A stretch of 64,000 nucleotides of DNA from positions 28,388,187-28,452,186 of the forward strand of contig OU452224.1 in the NCBI GenBank assembly GCA_911728455.2, written 5' to 3'. The notes beneath the pieces are model-generated. The model was not told the origin of the DNA. It made no database searches and saw nothing but the letters and a program-made list of their open reading frames with translations. Made by a program: the position numbers and the translations under genes. Shown here piece after piece: positions 18,793 to 30,100 of this stretch; position 1 is the stretch's first letter; every line of letters begins with the position of its first letter. The DNA is from Marthasterias glacialis. Taxonomy: Eukaryota > Echinodermata > Asteroidea > Forcipulatida > Asteriidae.

Positions 18793-18867
18793 TTTAAAAC
18801 CGTCAGTGTCCCGTGGCCCCTTTAACGTATTGGCCGGGACACTGTAAGGTTTTAAACAAGAAATAAA
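18793..18867 (+). terminator. Hairpin and AATAAA after the YqaJ gene
   Basis: GTTTAAAACCGTCAGTGTCCCG and CGGGACACTGTAAGGTTTTAAAC are inverted. AATAAA follows at 18,862-18,867, about 370 bases past the stop, and is the most likely polyadenylation signal of the plus-strand gene. Confidence 0.45.
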
Positions 18868-19054
18868 GACCTAGTCACCACTCTTTTTGCATGCTAAAAT
18901 ACATTTACCATTTTCATTATCAGAAGATGTAGGCCCCTAAATAATATGTCAATGTTTGTTTGAATAAAACACAATAAATGTGGCAAAAACTATACAGTAC
19001 TAAAAGAAGAAAAAAATATCTCAGAGTTATTATTTAGGCAATTGTCTTTATCTA

Positions 19055-19282
19055 GTAAGGTTTGCGGTGACACCATGTAATAATCTCTTTTGAGTTGGGG
19101 TGGTTCTGAAAAGAACCGATTGCAACTCGACGTTTCGATCAGTATGCTCTGATCGTCTTCAGAAGACCTGAAGACGATTAGAGCATACTGATCGAAACAT
19201 TGAGTTGCAATCGGTTCTTTTCAGAACCACCCCAACTCAAAAGAGATTATTACATGGTGTCACCGCAAACCTTACTAGATTT
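19055..19282. repeat. 228-bp near-perfect palindrome
   Basis: The left arm TAGTAAGGTTTGCGGTGACA... is repeated in reverse complement through ...TGTCACCGCAAACCTTACTA. The centre contains GATCGTCTTCAGAAGACCTGAAGACGATT and there are only a few mismatches. It lies between the two convergent transposon genes, about 40 bases from the transposase stop. One arm occurs alone at 58,437-58,560. Confidence 0.9.
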
Positions 19283-19323
19283 TATCTCCACCATGCAAAG
19301 TTTCAAATCCTACTTAAATGTCT

Positions 19324-20848
19324 TTATGATGTCAAAGGCACCAAAGGAGGTTGCAAATTAACCAAAGCTGAGCAAACAATAAGAGCTGCTTCCATAAGAT
19401 CTAGCATGCAAAGCGGTATTGGTCCCTGCATCATTTCAAACTCTTTAAGCCTTCCAATAGCACGTTCCACGTGAATCCTTGCATTTGCAACAGTCTTTGT
19501 GGCTGTATCCTCTGCCTCGGTAAACTGCTTTGTTGAATTAGTTGTACGAGTAAATGGTGGAATGACCAATTTTACTTCTTTGTGTAGGAAAAGTTCCTGG
19601 ATGTTGAATCCCCTATCTGCCATACAGACATCTCCCTTGTCAAATTGTTCCACAATACCTGTCATTTTAACCACTTCTTTGTCTGATGTTGATCCACCAA
19701 CTGGTTTGGAGATGTAGGAGATTGTCCCTCCTGGTGTTATGCCAACAAGGCACTTCAGGGTTGGCCTGGACTTATACTGGCTGTACACTTGGCTATTGGA
19801 AGCTGCAAGTGAAGGCCTGTCTATCTGTATTTCTGTACAGTCTATTATGCAGCGAACACAGCCCTCATACTTATGAAAACAATGAGGGTAATACTGGAAG
19901 GTTTCTTCCTGGGAGGGCCAATAAATGAATCCTTCTAGTTCTCTCGCTAAAAAGGGAATCCAAGTTGACAGGATCTGCGATACTGTACACTGCGCTACCT
20001 TGAACCTGAAGGCAATATCTCCCTCCCTCAAGTTCAATCGCAGTTTCATCAGTGTGATGAGAAGTTCATCATTAATTGAAAAAGTCCGTTTCGGGCCTGG
20101 CTTAGTTGTGTTATTAATTTGGTAAAATTTATCTCTGTCCATAGATTGTTTACCACGATAGTATTGCAGCTTTTGTGCATGTGGCCGCACCTGATCTGCA
20201 AGCCATTGGAAGATCTCATATGAGGGTATACCAGTGTACATTTTGATAAGTTCATCAGAATGTGCAATTTGTTGCACAGAAAAGCGTTTCTGTTGTCCCA
20301 ATTTTTCTTCAAGCTGTTTGATTTCTTCCTTGGCTTGTTGAAGTGTTTGTTCTGCAGCTGTACACTCAGATTTTATGTTGCTGACTTGGGCTTCTAGGTC
20401 TTCAACCCTTTTCTTTGAACATACTGCACAAGTAACATCACTGCACGTACAATTAGATGTTTGGTTTGAATAATCATGGTCACCAGCATAGACGCGTAGT
20501 GACTCTGTCATAAGATCCACAGAATCCACTTGAACTGCAGTGTTCATAAACTTGGCCAGCCTCATCACTTTCCTTGGTTGCTTTGGTGTTTGTTGGATGG
20601 GCGTTTTACTCCGTTTCAGTTGGCGTCTTTCTGGTGTAGGATCATTTTTATATCCAGTGAGGTACAGGGTTGGATGTGGATCTGCTCTGTAAGGCTGGCC
20701 ATGTTTGAAATGGTTGCTACAAACCCTTGTGTTTGCTGTCACAGTGTAGTCCTTTCTTCTGAGGAGGCGAGTCCAGGTTTGGTAATACTTGGGGTCTGAG
20801 CATTTGTGGTACTTGATGCCACCTACGGCATTAGGCATTATTTTGTAC
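19324..20848 (-). CDS. Transposase exon 2 (most of THAP, coiled coil, DDE core)
   Basis: The acceptor CCTTTAG is at 20,855-20,849. The frame is open a little further upstream, but the family's THAP start lies in the separate exon at 21.7 kb. Stop at 19,326-19,324. Confidence 0.9.
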
Positions 20849-21789
20849 CTAAAGGTAAACAAAAAACAAGCAAGAAAACCCAAACTTAAGTATTCAAAGC
20901 AATTTCTGCAGCAATTTGATAGTTGTGAAGCTTAACTACGTGTAATATTTAAAAACAACTTTAAGAGCATATGATTTTTTTTTGGCAAGATGGTCGAGAC
21001 TTATGCAAAAGTAATATATGTATTTAGAACCTTGACTAAGTGCTGTTTAATAGTATTTACAATATGTGATTTTGAATGGTTTAGGTTTGGGTTAAAAGTA
21101 GCTTTCATGTATCTTGTGACTATTTTATATGACAATCTAAATCTTACATTTAAGGGCAATGTATTCTATTTTATTTTTGTGATGTACAACTACTACTATT
21201 TTTACTAGCTTTTATTGTGATTTACTACAGAGTTTTTAATGTATCTTTATTGCCAGTGGAAAACAACTATATTGTATCTGAATTTTGTTATGCAGACAAC
21301 AAACAATTATAATTCTTTAAAAAAAAAATTAATTCTAACTGAGACTGAGTAAATGAATAAGTGAATTTGTTTGCCCAAGTTATATTTAAAGAAATTAATT
21401 ACATTCACTAACTTTATTATTTATTTTATTTGGCTTTTCACTCGACAGTATCTGCTTATTCACGTGTTGTCACTGGCATGCTAATAACTGAGTAACTACT
21501 AGTAATACTAGTAGTATACTAGTAGTACTTGCTTGTTAGAAAAACAGCATTAAAGCAAAAGCCCACGGTTACCGTACGTGTTAATAAAATATGACGACCA
21601 TGACGATCGTGTAACCTGTAATTGTAAACGGTGACCGTGTAAACACTGATCTGATTCTGAGTCGGAGACGTTTATTATGAAACACGCCTTATTCATCTCA
21701 AGTAATTAAATAGAATTGCTTTTGTACCTCTCTTTATATCTCCGATCATTGTCACATCCATAAACGGCGCAGCGATCGCCACCTCCCAT
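19324..21789 (-). CDS. THAP-domain DDE transposase (DDE_Tnp_4, ISL2EU type)
   Basis: Two exons on the minus strand, 21789-21728 (ATG) and 20848-19324, joined at AG|G (Arg), give 528 residues. The THAP zinc finger spans both exons: C7-x4-C12 in exon 1 and C64-x2-H67 in exon 2, with W46. A Cys-rich linker and a coiled coil (RVEDLEAQVSNIKSE...) follow. Then come an HTH-like segment (REGDIAFRFKVAQCTVSQIL) and the catalytic core: D357 in DCTEIQ, D432 in ADRGF and E482 in ERAIGRLK. All three catalytic residues are present and no frame is broken. The transposase should bind the element's TIRs through THAP and cut and join DNA in the nucleus. It converges with the YqaJ gene, with 830 bases between the stops. 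Confidence 0.92.
20884..21720. other. Intron of the transposase gene
   Basis: AT-rich spacer with no separate gene. CTAGTAATACTAGTAGTATACTAGTAG near 21,499-21,525 is a small palindromic run. Confidence 0.6.
21728..21789 (-). CDS. Transposase exon 1 (THAP start)
   Basis: 62 nt encoding MGGGDRCAVYGCDNDRRYKE, with the first zinc-binding pair of the THAP finger. The donor GTACAA follows at 21,727. Too short for an ORF scan, it was found by looking for the missing THAP cysteines just inside the right TIR. Confidence 0.85.
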
Positions 21790-21842
21790 GTTTGAAGGAA
21801 AGGTTTTTCCCAACAGGATCAAAACAATAGACGTTCTCGATC

Positions 21843-21919
21843 TCTTGGCGGCGCACTGCCCCCTTTGTCTTCCCATCATGCTTTGCGCTATTTCGTCGTC
21901 GCGATCTGCAATAGACCTT
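21843..21919 (-). repeat. Right terminal inverted repeat of the ISL2EU-type element
   Basis: Ends CAATAGACCTT followed by AT. It is the reverse-complement partner of 14,254-14,330. Confidence 0.8.
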
Positions 21920-22140
21920 ATTGACAGAACATCCTAATTACCAATGTATACAAACTTTAATACATAAAATCATCGTTAAATACGTACTTTTGTGTCAACT
22001 TGTGCTGCTGCTGCAAAACAGAAGAATCTGCTCCCACTTGTTTGGCGACGGCTCAGCTCAGTGAAACGACGACCACCGCACAAAATGAGACGAACTCGCT
22101 TTTTAGCTCTCTTCACTCTTTCCAGCCCGCGTGCTCTCAA

Positions 22141-22610
22141 CGGCCGGTGTCGCATGCAATTATGTCCTCTATGCGATACTATCCGGCGGACATTATTGCA
22201 TATGCAATACCGTCCGCCGGACGATTTTGCATATGCAATCGTGTCCGCCACTGTGCAAAACGGTCCTCGAAGCCTATGTTCAAATATTCGGCAAAAACAA
22301 GCCCCAGGCACGGCGGGCCCGTGGAAATTTTGCTTGTCCATGACACCCCCGGGTTATGTTTATAAATATGTCAAAAGATTTAAAACAGAAGAAAAACTAA
22401 AGCGCTGAAACCGTTGCAGTAAGCTGCAATCATAACCATGAATATTCATGCCGCACATGTGCTTACATACGTTCAGTGCATGCACGCTCGCTGACGCACA
22501 ATGTACATGTACGTCGGACGGTTTTGCATAGCCCCGGACACGATTGCATATGCAAAAGTGTCCGGAGCGGACAGTATTGCATGGCGGACACAATTGCATC
22601 TGACACCGGT
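22141..22610. repeat. Cluster of TTGCATATGCAA palindromes framed by CGGAC/GTCCG
   Basis: Perfect 12-mers at 22,196-22,207, 22,227-22,238 and 22,544-22,555. Half or altered copies occur near 22,151, 22,522, 22,577 and 22,594. Most sit between CGGACA-like and TGTCCG-like flanks, so larger palindromes are nested. The two halves of the cluster are separated by unrelated sequence (22,260-22,500). The region is GC-rich compared with its flanks. Function unknown. Confidence 0.7.
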
Positions 22611-22675
22611 GTCGTACGTCATAGGGTATTCTGTCCTGTAATGAGTCCACCGTACGGTAAATTAACGTGGGCTGG

Positions 22676-22792
22676 GGTCGATTTCACAAAGAGCTAAGAT
22701 TGATCTTAACTAGCGAATCACTCTTAGTTGCGAAGCAAAGTGTGATGTCACAATGCAAATTACTATGGTAGTGCTTTGTGAAATCGACCCCT
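22676..22792. repeat. 117-bp MITE with GGGGTCGATTTCACAAAG ends
   Basis: GGGGTCGATTTCACAAAG at 22,675-22,692 and CTTTGTGAAATCGACCCC at about 22,774-22,791 are perfect inverted repeats around an AT-rich core. Confidence 0.85.
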
Positions 22793-23843
22793 GGAGGAGT
22801 TTATTCAAAAGATGTACTGAAATCAAATTATATAATATTTTGTCCGAGACAGCAGAAATATACTCAAACGGTTCCTTTAATATTAAATGGTGTTAACTTG
22901 CAAAAAGTAAAAAGTACAAAATTTCTAGGCATTTATATTGACGAAAATCTTAACTGGAAGAGTCACGTTGATGTAGTGTCAAGCAAAATATCAAAAACCA
23001 TCGGTATAATGAATCGTTTGAGGTTTTTCTTACCAAAGAATATCTTAATAACTCTTTACAACTCATTAGTCCTCCCATATTTAAATTACTCAATTCTCAC
23101 TTGGGGTGGCTCTTCATCCTGTGATAAACTTCTTATTTTACAAAAACGAGCTGTTCGAATAATTTTCAACGCTCATTATCGGGACCATACCTCTCCTTTG
23201 TTTGCCGAACTGAAACTACTACACTTTAATGATCTCTATAACCTCAACCTTGGAAAATTCATGTACAGGTATATAAATAATTTGTTACCTTCCTGTTTTA
23301 GTTCATGTTTTACTCTCACTTCAGATGTGCATTCTTATAACACTAGAAGCAGCTCGAACAAGAACATTTATGTTAGTTTTAACAGAACGTCAATGTTTAA
23401 AAATGGCCTCGTTCAACGAGGTACACATTTTTGGAATAGTCTACCCACCCCTCTTAAAACATCATTAAGTTTATCTACATTCACCAAACAACTAAAAACA
23501 CAACTGCTCCAATCATATTCTTAATCTGTAATGGAAAAATTGTCATTTAGCAATAGCTCAATTATGCTCCTATATGTCTGTCATTGTCCTTTTTTCGTTT
23601 GTCATTTGCCAGTCTGTGTTTGTCTGTCAAGGGTACGGGTACAAAAGCTTTGCTTCACCCTTTGCCCAATGTTGTTATGTGAATAATGTTTAAACTAAGC
23701 TTCGTTAAGTTAATATTGTTATAAATGATTATTTCGTCTTTTAAAATATGTTGTTATAATAGTGTTAACTTAATGGTGTATGTATTATGTATTATCATAA
23801 CAATGTTGAAATAAATGTTCTATGATTGATTGATTGATTGATT
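22793..23843 (+). mobile_element. 5'-truncated non-LTR retrotransposon (CR1/Jockey-like)
   Basis: An open frame at 22,793-23,524 is the C-terminal part of a reverse transcriptase: FLGIYIDENLNWKSHV, the thumb-like LYNSLVLPYLNYSILTWG and the terminal HFWNSLPTPLK. An AT-rich 3' UTR follows and ends in AATAAATG and a (ATTG)n run (23,822-23,843), the kind of microsatellite tail CR1/L2-type elements carry. The 5' break abuts the MITE at 22,792. No stop interrupts the remnant, so insertion is fairly recent. The finger and palm catalytic motif is absent, so it is dead. Confidence 0.8.
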
Positions 23844-24018
23844 TCACTAGAGCCTAATATACGGCTCTGATCAGAAGGAGTTAGTACCACAGACATAAAA
23901 TAACCCATGTCTGTGGTTAGTACACAAGAATCTCCTGCCGGACAGAATCTCCTTCCACACCGGCCTGCAAATGATGAATAGCGCCCTCTTTTGGCAACTA
24001 ATCATGAACGCTGCCTAT

Positions 24019-24066
24019 CCAATGAGATCACAGATGCAAGTCATGTGAACAGCGCTGTATTTAAAG
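24019..24066 (+). promoter_or_regulatory. Candidate TTK core promoter
   Basis: CCAAT at 24,019-24,023 and TATTTAAA at 24,058-24,065 lie 75-120 bases upstream of the TTK initiator codon. Spacing is plausible for a transcription start near 24,090. Motif evidence only. Confidence 0.3.
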
Positions 24067-24139
24067 TCAGTAAACAACTTACAATTTCGATGGTCTGAAC
24101 TTTACTTTTACATCGTTTGGCAAGGCTTAAATACCAGGC

Positions 24140-24143
24140 ATGG
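24140..24143 (+). CDS. TTK: TTK exon 1 coding part (ATGG, 4 nt)
   Basis: ATG followed by one G and a consensus donor GTAAGT. Joined to exon 2 it reads M-D-H-T-T-Q. The exon's 5' UTR lies upstream, following a CCAAT/TATA-like region. This is a prediction from phase and splice strength; a start at a Met further inside exon 2 is the alternative. Confidence 0.55.
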
Positions 24144-27100
24144 GTAAGTAACAAGACAGTAGAATTTTACTTTGTGCAAACTGGTAATTTAAAATTTAAA
24201 TTAGTCACTTTGTTGAACTAAAATATTGTCATTTTCTTCGTCATGAAATCGTTGACATTGCAGTGGTTCCATTGGTGTATACAGTGTCACCGTATAGGGC
24301 CATCTCGACTCAAAAACAACTCGACTCAAAACCATCTCGACTCAAAGCTGCCTGCATTATTGTATTTTAGCGTTTCTTTAAAAATGTAGAAGATAAATTT
24401 GACCTGAGAATTAAAGATAGGACAAGTTCAAAAAGAAAAGACCAAAATAAGTCATTTTCACTCGGCTCGGTAGGCCTACTTCTTGTTTTTTTTTTTTCTT
24501 TTTTGGGACGATGTGTTGTCTTGGTTTGCTTGGCTTGGGATACCATGGCATTATTGACATCGTGTCTTCTTGAAGAAGAGCGGATGTCCCAAATATAGGA
24601 AAACAGGACCCGAAATAGTTGCGATAACCGTCAGGAGGATGGAGGGTTACGATTATCGCAACTAGACCCGAAAGACATAAAAGAAACTGCCCACGCTATA
24701 CCCAGTAACTGGACTAGGGGGCTGAACTCCTTTTTTTGAGATTTTTGACATTATCGGTTGTACCGTAGTCGTACTACAGATCGGTAATGTCAAAAATCTC
24801 AAAAACAGAGTTTAGCGCCCCCTGCTGGGTCTATGTCCACCACCCATATATTTTGCAAATGCAAATTAATATATTAATGAATTAATACTTTTAACGCAGA
24901 CTTGTGGATTTGAAGGTGGTAAATGTTCTGTTTTTGACCAGTAAACTTAAACTAGATTGATAAATAAGTTAGAAAAGAAAGTTGAAGAGAAAATATGCAG
25001 CATAATAAATAAAGTTTAATGTAGTGTTTAAATTAAATTGCTTTTTAATAGTTCGTTATATGTAGGCCTATGTCTACAACTAGTGAAAATTATTAGCCTC
25101 ATTTTAGTATAGGTTTCAATTTGAAATTAAGCCCATTGAATTCGTCTCTATTGTAAACAATTGGGTTTACCTTCCAACCCATTGTCATGGTACCTGCTTG
25201 TGATAGACTAATGCTAAGAAAGTAGCCGCATCGTTAATCGTTTAACCTATTCATTCAATTCAGTTCAATACCTCAGGGTAGAAAATGCAGTTATATAATA
25301 GACCTTATGCATAATGATATGACGTCACTATGACTTTGTATTTAGTACAGGAACGGGCTGAGGTCAAAAAATCTACAACGCACGTTTGATGCTGCATTTG
25401 ACCTCAAAGATGGCAGCAGATGCATTTAGGTCTATTGGGCGCTTATAGGGAAGCAAGGCATTGCATTTCGACTTTCAAACTTCAATCCTTGCGCAAACCG
25501 AATCAATTCAATTCAATTCAATTCAGTACAACATTTAGTTGTAATCAAAAGTCAGTCTTGCAACGTAATGTTTCATCAACGTAAGTTTGACCAAAAAGAA
25601 TTGTTAAGACTGTAAAAAAGGGTCTTGAATTAAGTCTGAAAAAATCAAAACGGTGTTGTCCAGGAACTGGGCAAGCATCTAATTTACATGCGGCACACTC
25701 TTGTCAACAAACAAAGCTAGTGAATATAATTCATTTTTAATAGACTGATCTGTTAGTGTTAACATAGTTTCAGAATCCAATGCCATGCGTCCACGCTTAT
25801 CAGCTCATTTTATATCATGCAGTTCATGACAAAGGCAATGCGCAATCTTCATCGCACACGCAAATTTAAAGCGTGCAAATTTGACTCACATTGGACATTT
25901 TCTGGTAATGTCCAAAAACAGTGAAAAAGGGATACGGAAATTTTTCTCCAAGTTGACCTACATGTAGGCGTGGACCGAGTTGACCTGGGACCGATCTTTG
26001 GATTCGGTTGACCTGCATTCCTTTTAGTAGTGTGCACAATTATTTATTTAATGTTATTAATTTGTAGTTCTAATAGTACATTATAAATACAACACTGTTT
26101 ATTTGAATGCTGATCAATCATCTCGCCTAGCAATACAGTAGGGTTTTTAGTGGCACCTGTATACTGTAGCAAAGTCACTCACAACAAAGTCAGTTTTTGT
26201 TTCGTAAATTTGTGTGTTTTTTGTTTATTTTGAAATTTGTGGTGCTTCAAAGCCATTTTATGGCCCTGTTTAATCATGTTGATTGTGTTGTGCTCAGAAT
26301 CAGATGAATACAGAACTTAGACTAAATGCTTGAATCTTAGCTAACGCAATAACAGGTCTTCGCCCAAGTCCTCTGTTCCTGACGTCAACGTTTTATGAAA
26401 CTTACTGCATTTATAATTATGTTTTGCTTTAAGAAACAATTATTTTACTCAAAATAATCACTCCTACATCACATTGTATATTGCTTGACACGACATGCAA
26501 AAAAGTGAATGTATGCATGATGTCTAATATCATGTTACATTCTTTGACTTTCAGTGTCAAGTTTGGCGGTGAACATTAAGTGCTCATATTAAGAAGAAGA
26601 AGAAGAAGAAAAAATAATTATGAAAAGACTTTCCTCACACTTACATGTAGTGTTGATTGGAATATTGGTCACAATTTCTCAAAAGCTTATTAACCCAAAC
26701 CACCCATAACCCATCAAACTCCAAAAGCATGTTTTGTTAGTTCTGCTGGACTGGGTACTGTACCAGTAAACTGATCATGCTTTACATGGGATCAGGCATA
26801 CCACCATAAATCAGAGTCCAGAGGTTTTTGTACATGGTTTACCATAATATGGTATTGGATTTTATTGGACCGGGGAAGGATCCTAGTAAATCACCTCGGG
26901 GGGGGGGGGGGGTGGGGTTAGGGTTAAACAAAGAATAAACATACTTCAAATCATCTAGGCATTCCGTCACCGACACCACGAAGTAACACCGTGTGTACAA
27001 AACCATATTTTTTTCAGTTTTCAGTTTTGTACGTTTTTATACAACATTCGTCATGCCCTACAATTTCATGAAGTTTCAAAACTTCACTTGCTTTACTTTT

Positions 27101-30100
27101 TTAATTATAATAATTATGTATGGCAACATTTGCCCGAAATTGACAATCTTTGTTTTCACGAACTAGCACACAAGTAACATTTACCATTGAAATGCACGGC
27201 GCGCACTATACTCAAAATGTGAACAAAATGATTTCACGACGTAGCACTGTCCTTGTGCGCGCGCACAAGTTTGCATTACTAATACATTGGAGAGTGCTAC
27301 TTCGTGAAATCGGAAATAGTCTATTTTGCTTCTTTTCCGGTTTCACGAAGTAGCACGCACCTTTTTTTCTTTATTGCTTGTTAATTTAGAATGCAAAGTG
27401 GACAAAAGCAGTATATTTATCAAGTTCAAAGCATCCAGAGTTCACAATGAGAAAACGAGTTGAAAACACTCTGAAATTCTAAAGGATAGTGGCGATTTAA
27501 AAAGCGTTCAGCTTTAGACGCCGTTTTCTCCGATTGCTACTTTTTTCTGGTATGTACGTGTGTGCTACTTCGTGGTGTCAGTGACGATTCAACTCACTTG
27601 GATCAGTAGTGGACCAGTTTGGTTCAGGCACATTTGTGGCTGACTTTGTTGTGGGTGGCTTTCCATTCTTTCAATTTTGTAACATTTTTTTGATGCTACA
27701 TGTATCTGGAATTTACATCCTCACCATCCGTTGTGGACCAAATTCTATTTAATGTTTTTTAAAATTCTTTTAGGCCTATATTTTGCATCTCCAGCTAAAC
27801 CTGTAGCTTCCCCCCAGCTTAGAAGTTATATTTTCTATAGTCACACTTTCACATTTTAAAAATTTACCATTGGACAATTTCTTATGACATTTTCAGATCA
27901 TACAACGCAAGTAAGGAGGATAATGGAGGCTGGTTGCCAACCAGAAGACTGGCTTGTCTACCTCAAGAATCTTGTAATGGATACACAGTTATCTAATGTA
28001 ACTAACAGATATCGATTACTGTGTAGTGCTTTTAATAATGCACTTAAACTTATTGACTTGGAGAAGAACAAGAAGAATCCAGCCTACGCTCAAATTTGCA
28101 TTAACTTTGCAAAATTGAAAATGTAAGAAATTACTGTTCTCACAAGAAATATTTAGAATGTGTAAAAGATGCCTAATCTGACTGCCACTTTTTAGCTCTT
28201 ATGAAATAAACGGGTATTTAATAATGAATGTGTATTTATGTGGTCATCTTTTAACAAGATCAAAGCTCAAAGCAGTGAAAAGCGAACCTATGACCAAACC
28301 CCCCCCCCCCAAAAAAACAAAACAAAAAAAAACACAAAAAAAAAACACAACATATCTTGTCAGATTTTGCACAGTAGCCAGCCGGACCACTTGGAGAGAT
28401 TTTTGACTGGTCCTCCATCCTCATGTGTTTTAACTAGCATTTGGCCAGCAGATTGATGTTAAGAGAGAATGTTGCATTATGGACGATATATTACTTGGAT
28501 AAATATTTTAAAGATTAAATTCAAGCAAGCTAAAATTGATTATGTACCTGGAGTGGGTCTGTGACATGTGTCTGCTGGTGACACTGGGGTGCAGGCTAGG
28601 TTGTGTTCCATGGTCTGATGGTAGCGGACTGATGGGTAATTGGGAAAGCACAAAACAGACAGCCTTGCAATCAACGCTGGTCATGCTGGTAGGCCCATAC
28701 TTTGGGGTCGATTTAATACAGTCACTTCTACTAAAGTGGAAAGGTGTGAACTTGAAGATGTTTTTCAGATTTTGTGTTTCTGTGTTGTGTTGTGTAGCCG
28801 TTAAGGTACACTCTGGTAGGGTCTAAATGTGAAACCATTAACAATTTACATTTTTTCTTTCATTCTGAATTGTGTAAGTGTGTTATAAAATGTCACAGCT
28901 CACGTCTTATATCTCATCTTTTTGGTTAATGTTCATTAGGAGCCATAATCTTGATGATGCTAGAGTAATCTTCAAGTATGCCAGAGCAAATATCAAAACT
29001 CTTGCTATCGTTCATGTCGAAGCTGCCCAGCTTGAGCTCTCTAGAGGTAAGGACATCATTAATGTATAAAAGATGTACTTGTCATTTTGGTACAATTCAA
29101 AAATTCAAACAGTTGATTAATCATTAATTTAAGCCCTGGTCCCCTTACGTATTGACCAACCACAGCCTTAGCTACGCAACCGAAAGTCCAACAAAAGTCT
29201 GACACAATAAAATCCTATTGGAAAGTGTAAACATGTGTGTGCATACTTATACACCAATCCGGGCGCGCAAAGAGCTGGGCACCGCGCGCCATTGCTGCAG
29301 TGTTTATTGTGCCTAGTTTTGTACACAAAGACACCAGAAAATCATGCTCCCTTTTCACTCTTTATGGAAATTAAATGTCTTCCTCAATGATTTACGCAAT
29401 TTCCCTGACATGACAGCATGATATAACGATGTACTACGTATTTGATAAATATTTACATTTTAACAGAAAGTATACTGAAATTATGACAAAAAACCTTGCC
29501 GAGGTAACACATTAAACCAGCGACTGTACAGTTTCTGCGTCTATCTAACTAAAATCACCTATAACCTGCACCGTTTCAGGATGATTCAGTTTCTATTTGG
29601 TTGCAAATATTTACGGACACTGATCTACATTGTTACATCATGCTGTCCTGTCAAGGAAACTGCGTAAATCGTTGATTAAAGACATTTAATTTCCATAAAG
29701 AGTGAAAAGTGAGCTTGTTTTTCTCGTGTCTTTGTGCACAAAACTAGGCACATGTACACCACAGCAATGGTGCATTGCCCAGCACTTGCGCGCCCGGATT
29801 GGTGTATAGTGTGCATATTTATGTTTTGCAGTTTGGCATTGAAGAGACGCACATTGTGCTGCCCACGTGTACAGTGGTGATGTAGCCAATGCTGTGATTG
29901 GTGAATGATGTTAGGGGGTGGGGCTTAATGGATCAGTGAATTGCTTCAGTTTTCACTAATTGAGGACTCATCTGCATCAAGATGTTCACGCCTTTGATTT
30001 GTCAGGATTTATCATGATTTCAGAATGTTTTCATAGATCTTCATTGTCTTCTGTGACCTTTAAACCAGGCCTGGCCATTTTGTTTTGCAAAGGGCATTTC

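Larger units (their letters stand above)
14254..21919. mobile_element. Complete two-gene DNA transposon, ISL2EU type (PIF/Harbinger-related), 7.67 kb
   Basis: Termini are AAGGTCTATTG at 14,254-14,264 and CAATAGACCTT at 21,909-21,919, flanked by AT on both sides (14,252-14,253 and 21,920-21,921). The inverted similarity continues inward, for example GCATGATGGGA near 14,302-14,314 against TCCCATCATGC near 21,871-21,882. Inside are two convergent intact genes: a SAP/SWIM/YqaJ/PHD protein (14,596-18,493, plus) and a THAP/DDE transposase (21,789-19,324, minus). The pairing of a DDE_Tnp_4 transposase with a YqaJ-domain protein is, as I recall, the hallmark of ISL2EU elements. Both reading frames being open suggests recent activity. 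MITEs are nested at 18.56-18.72 and 19.06-19.28 kb. Confidence 0.85.

Noticed and set aside
20849-20883. ATG-like start directly upstream of the transposase exon 2
   Set aside because: It precedes the acceptor; the THAP finger needs the CxxxxC encoded at 21.7 kb.
22000-22408. Three overlapping open frames of 120-138 codons
   Set aside because: They follow the palindrome cluster and have no family resemblance or splice context.
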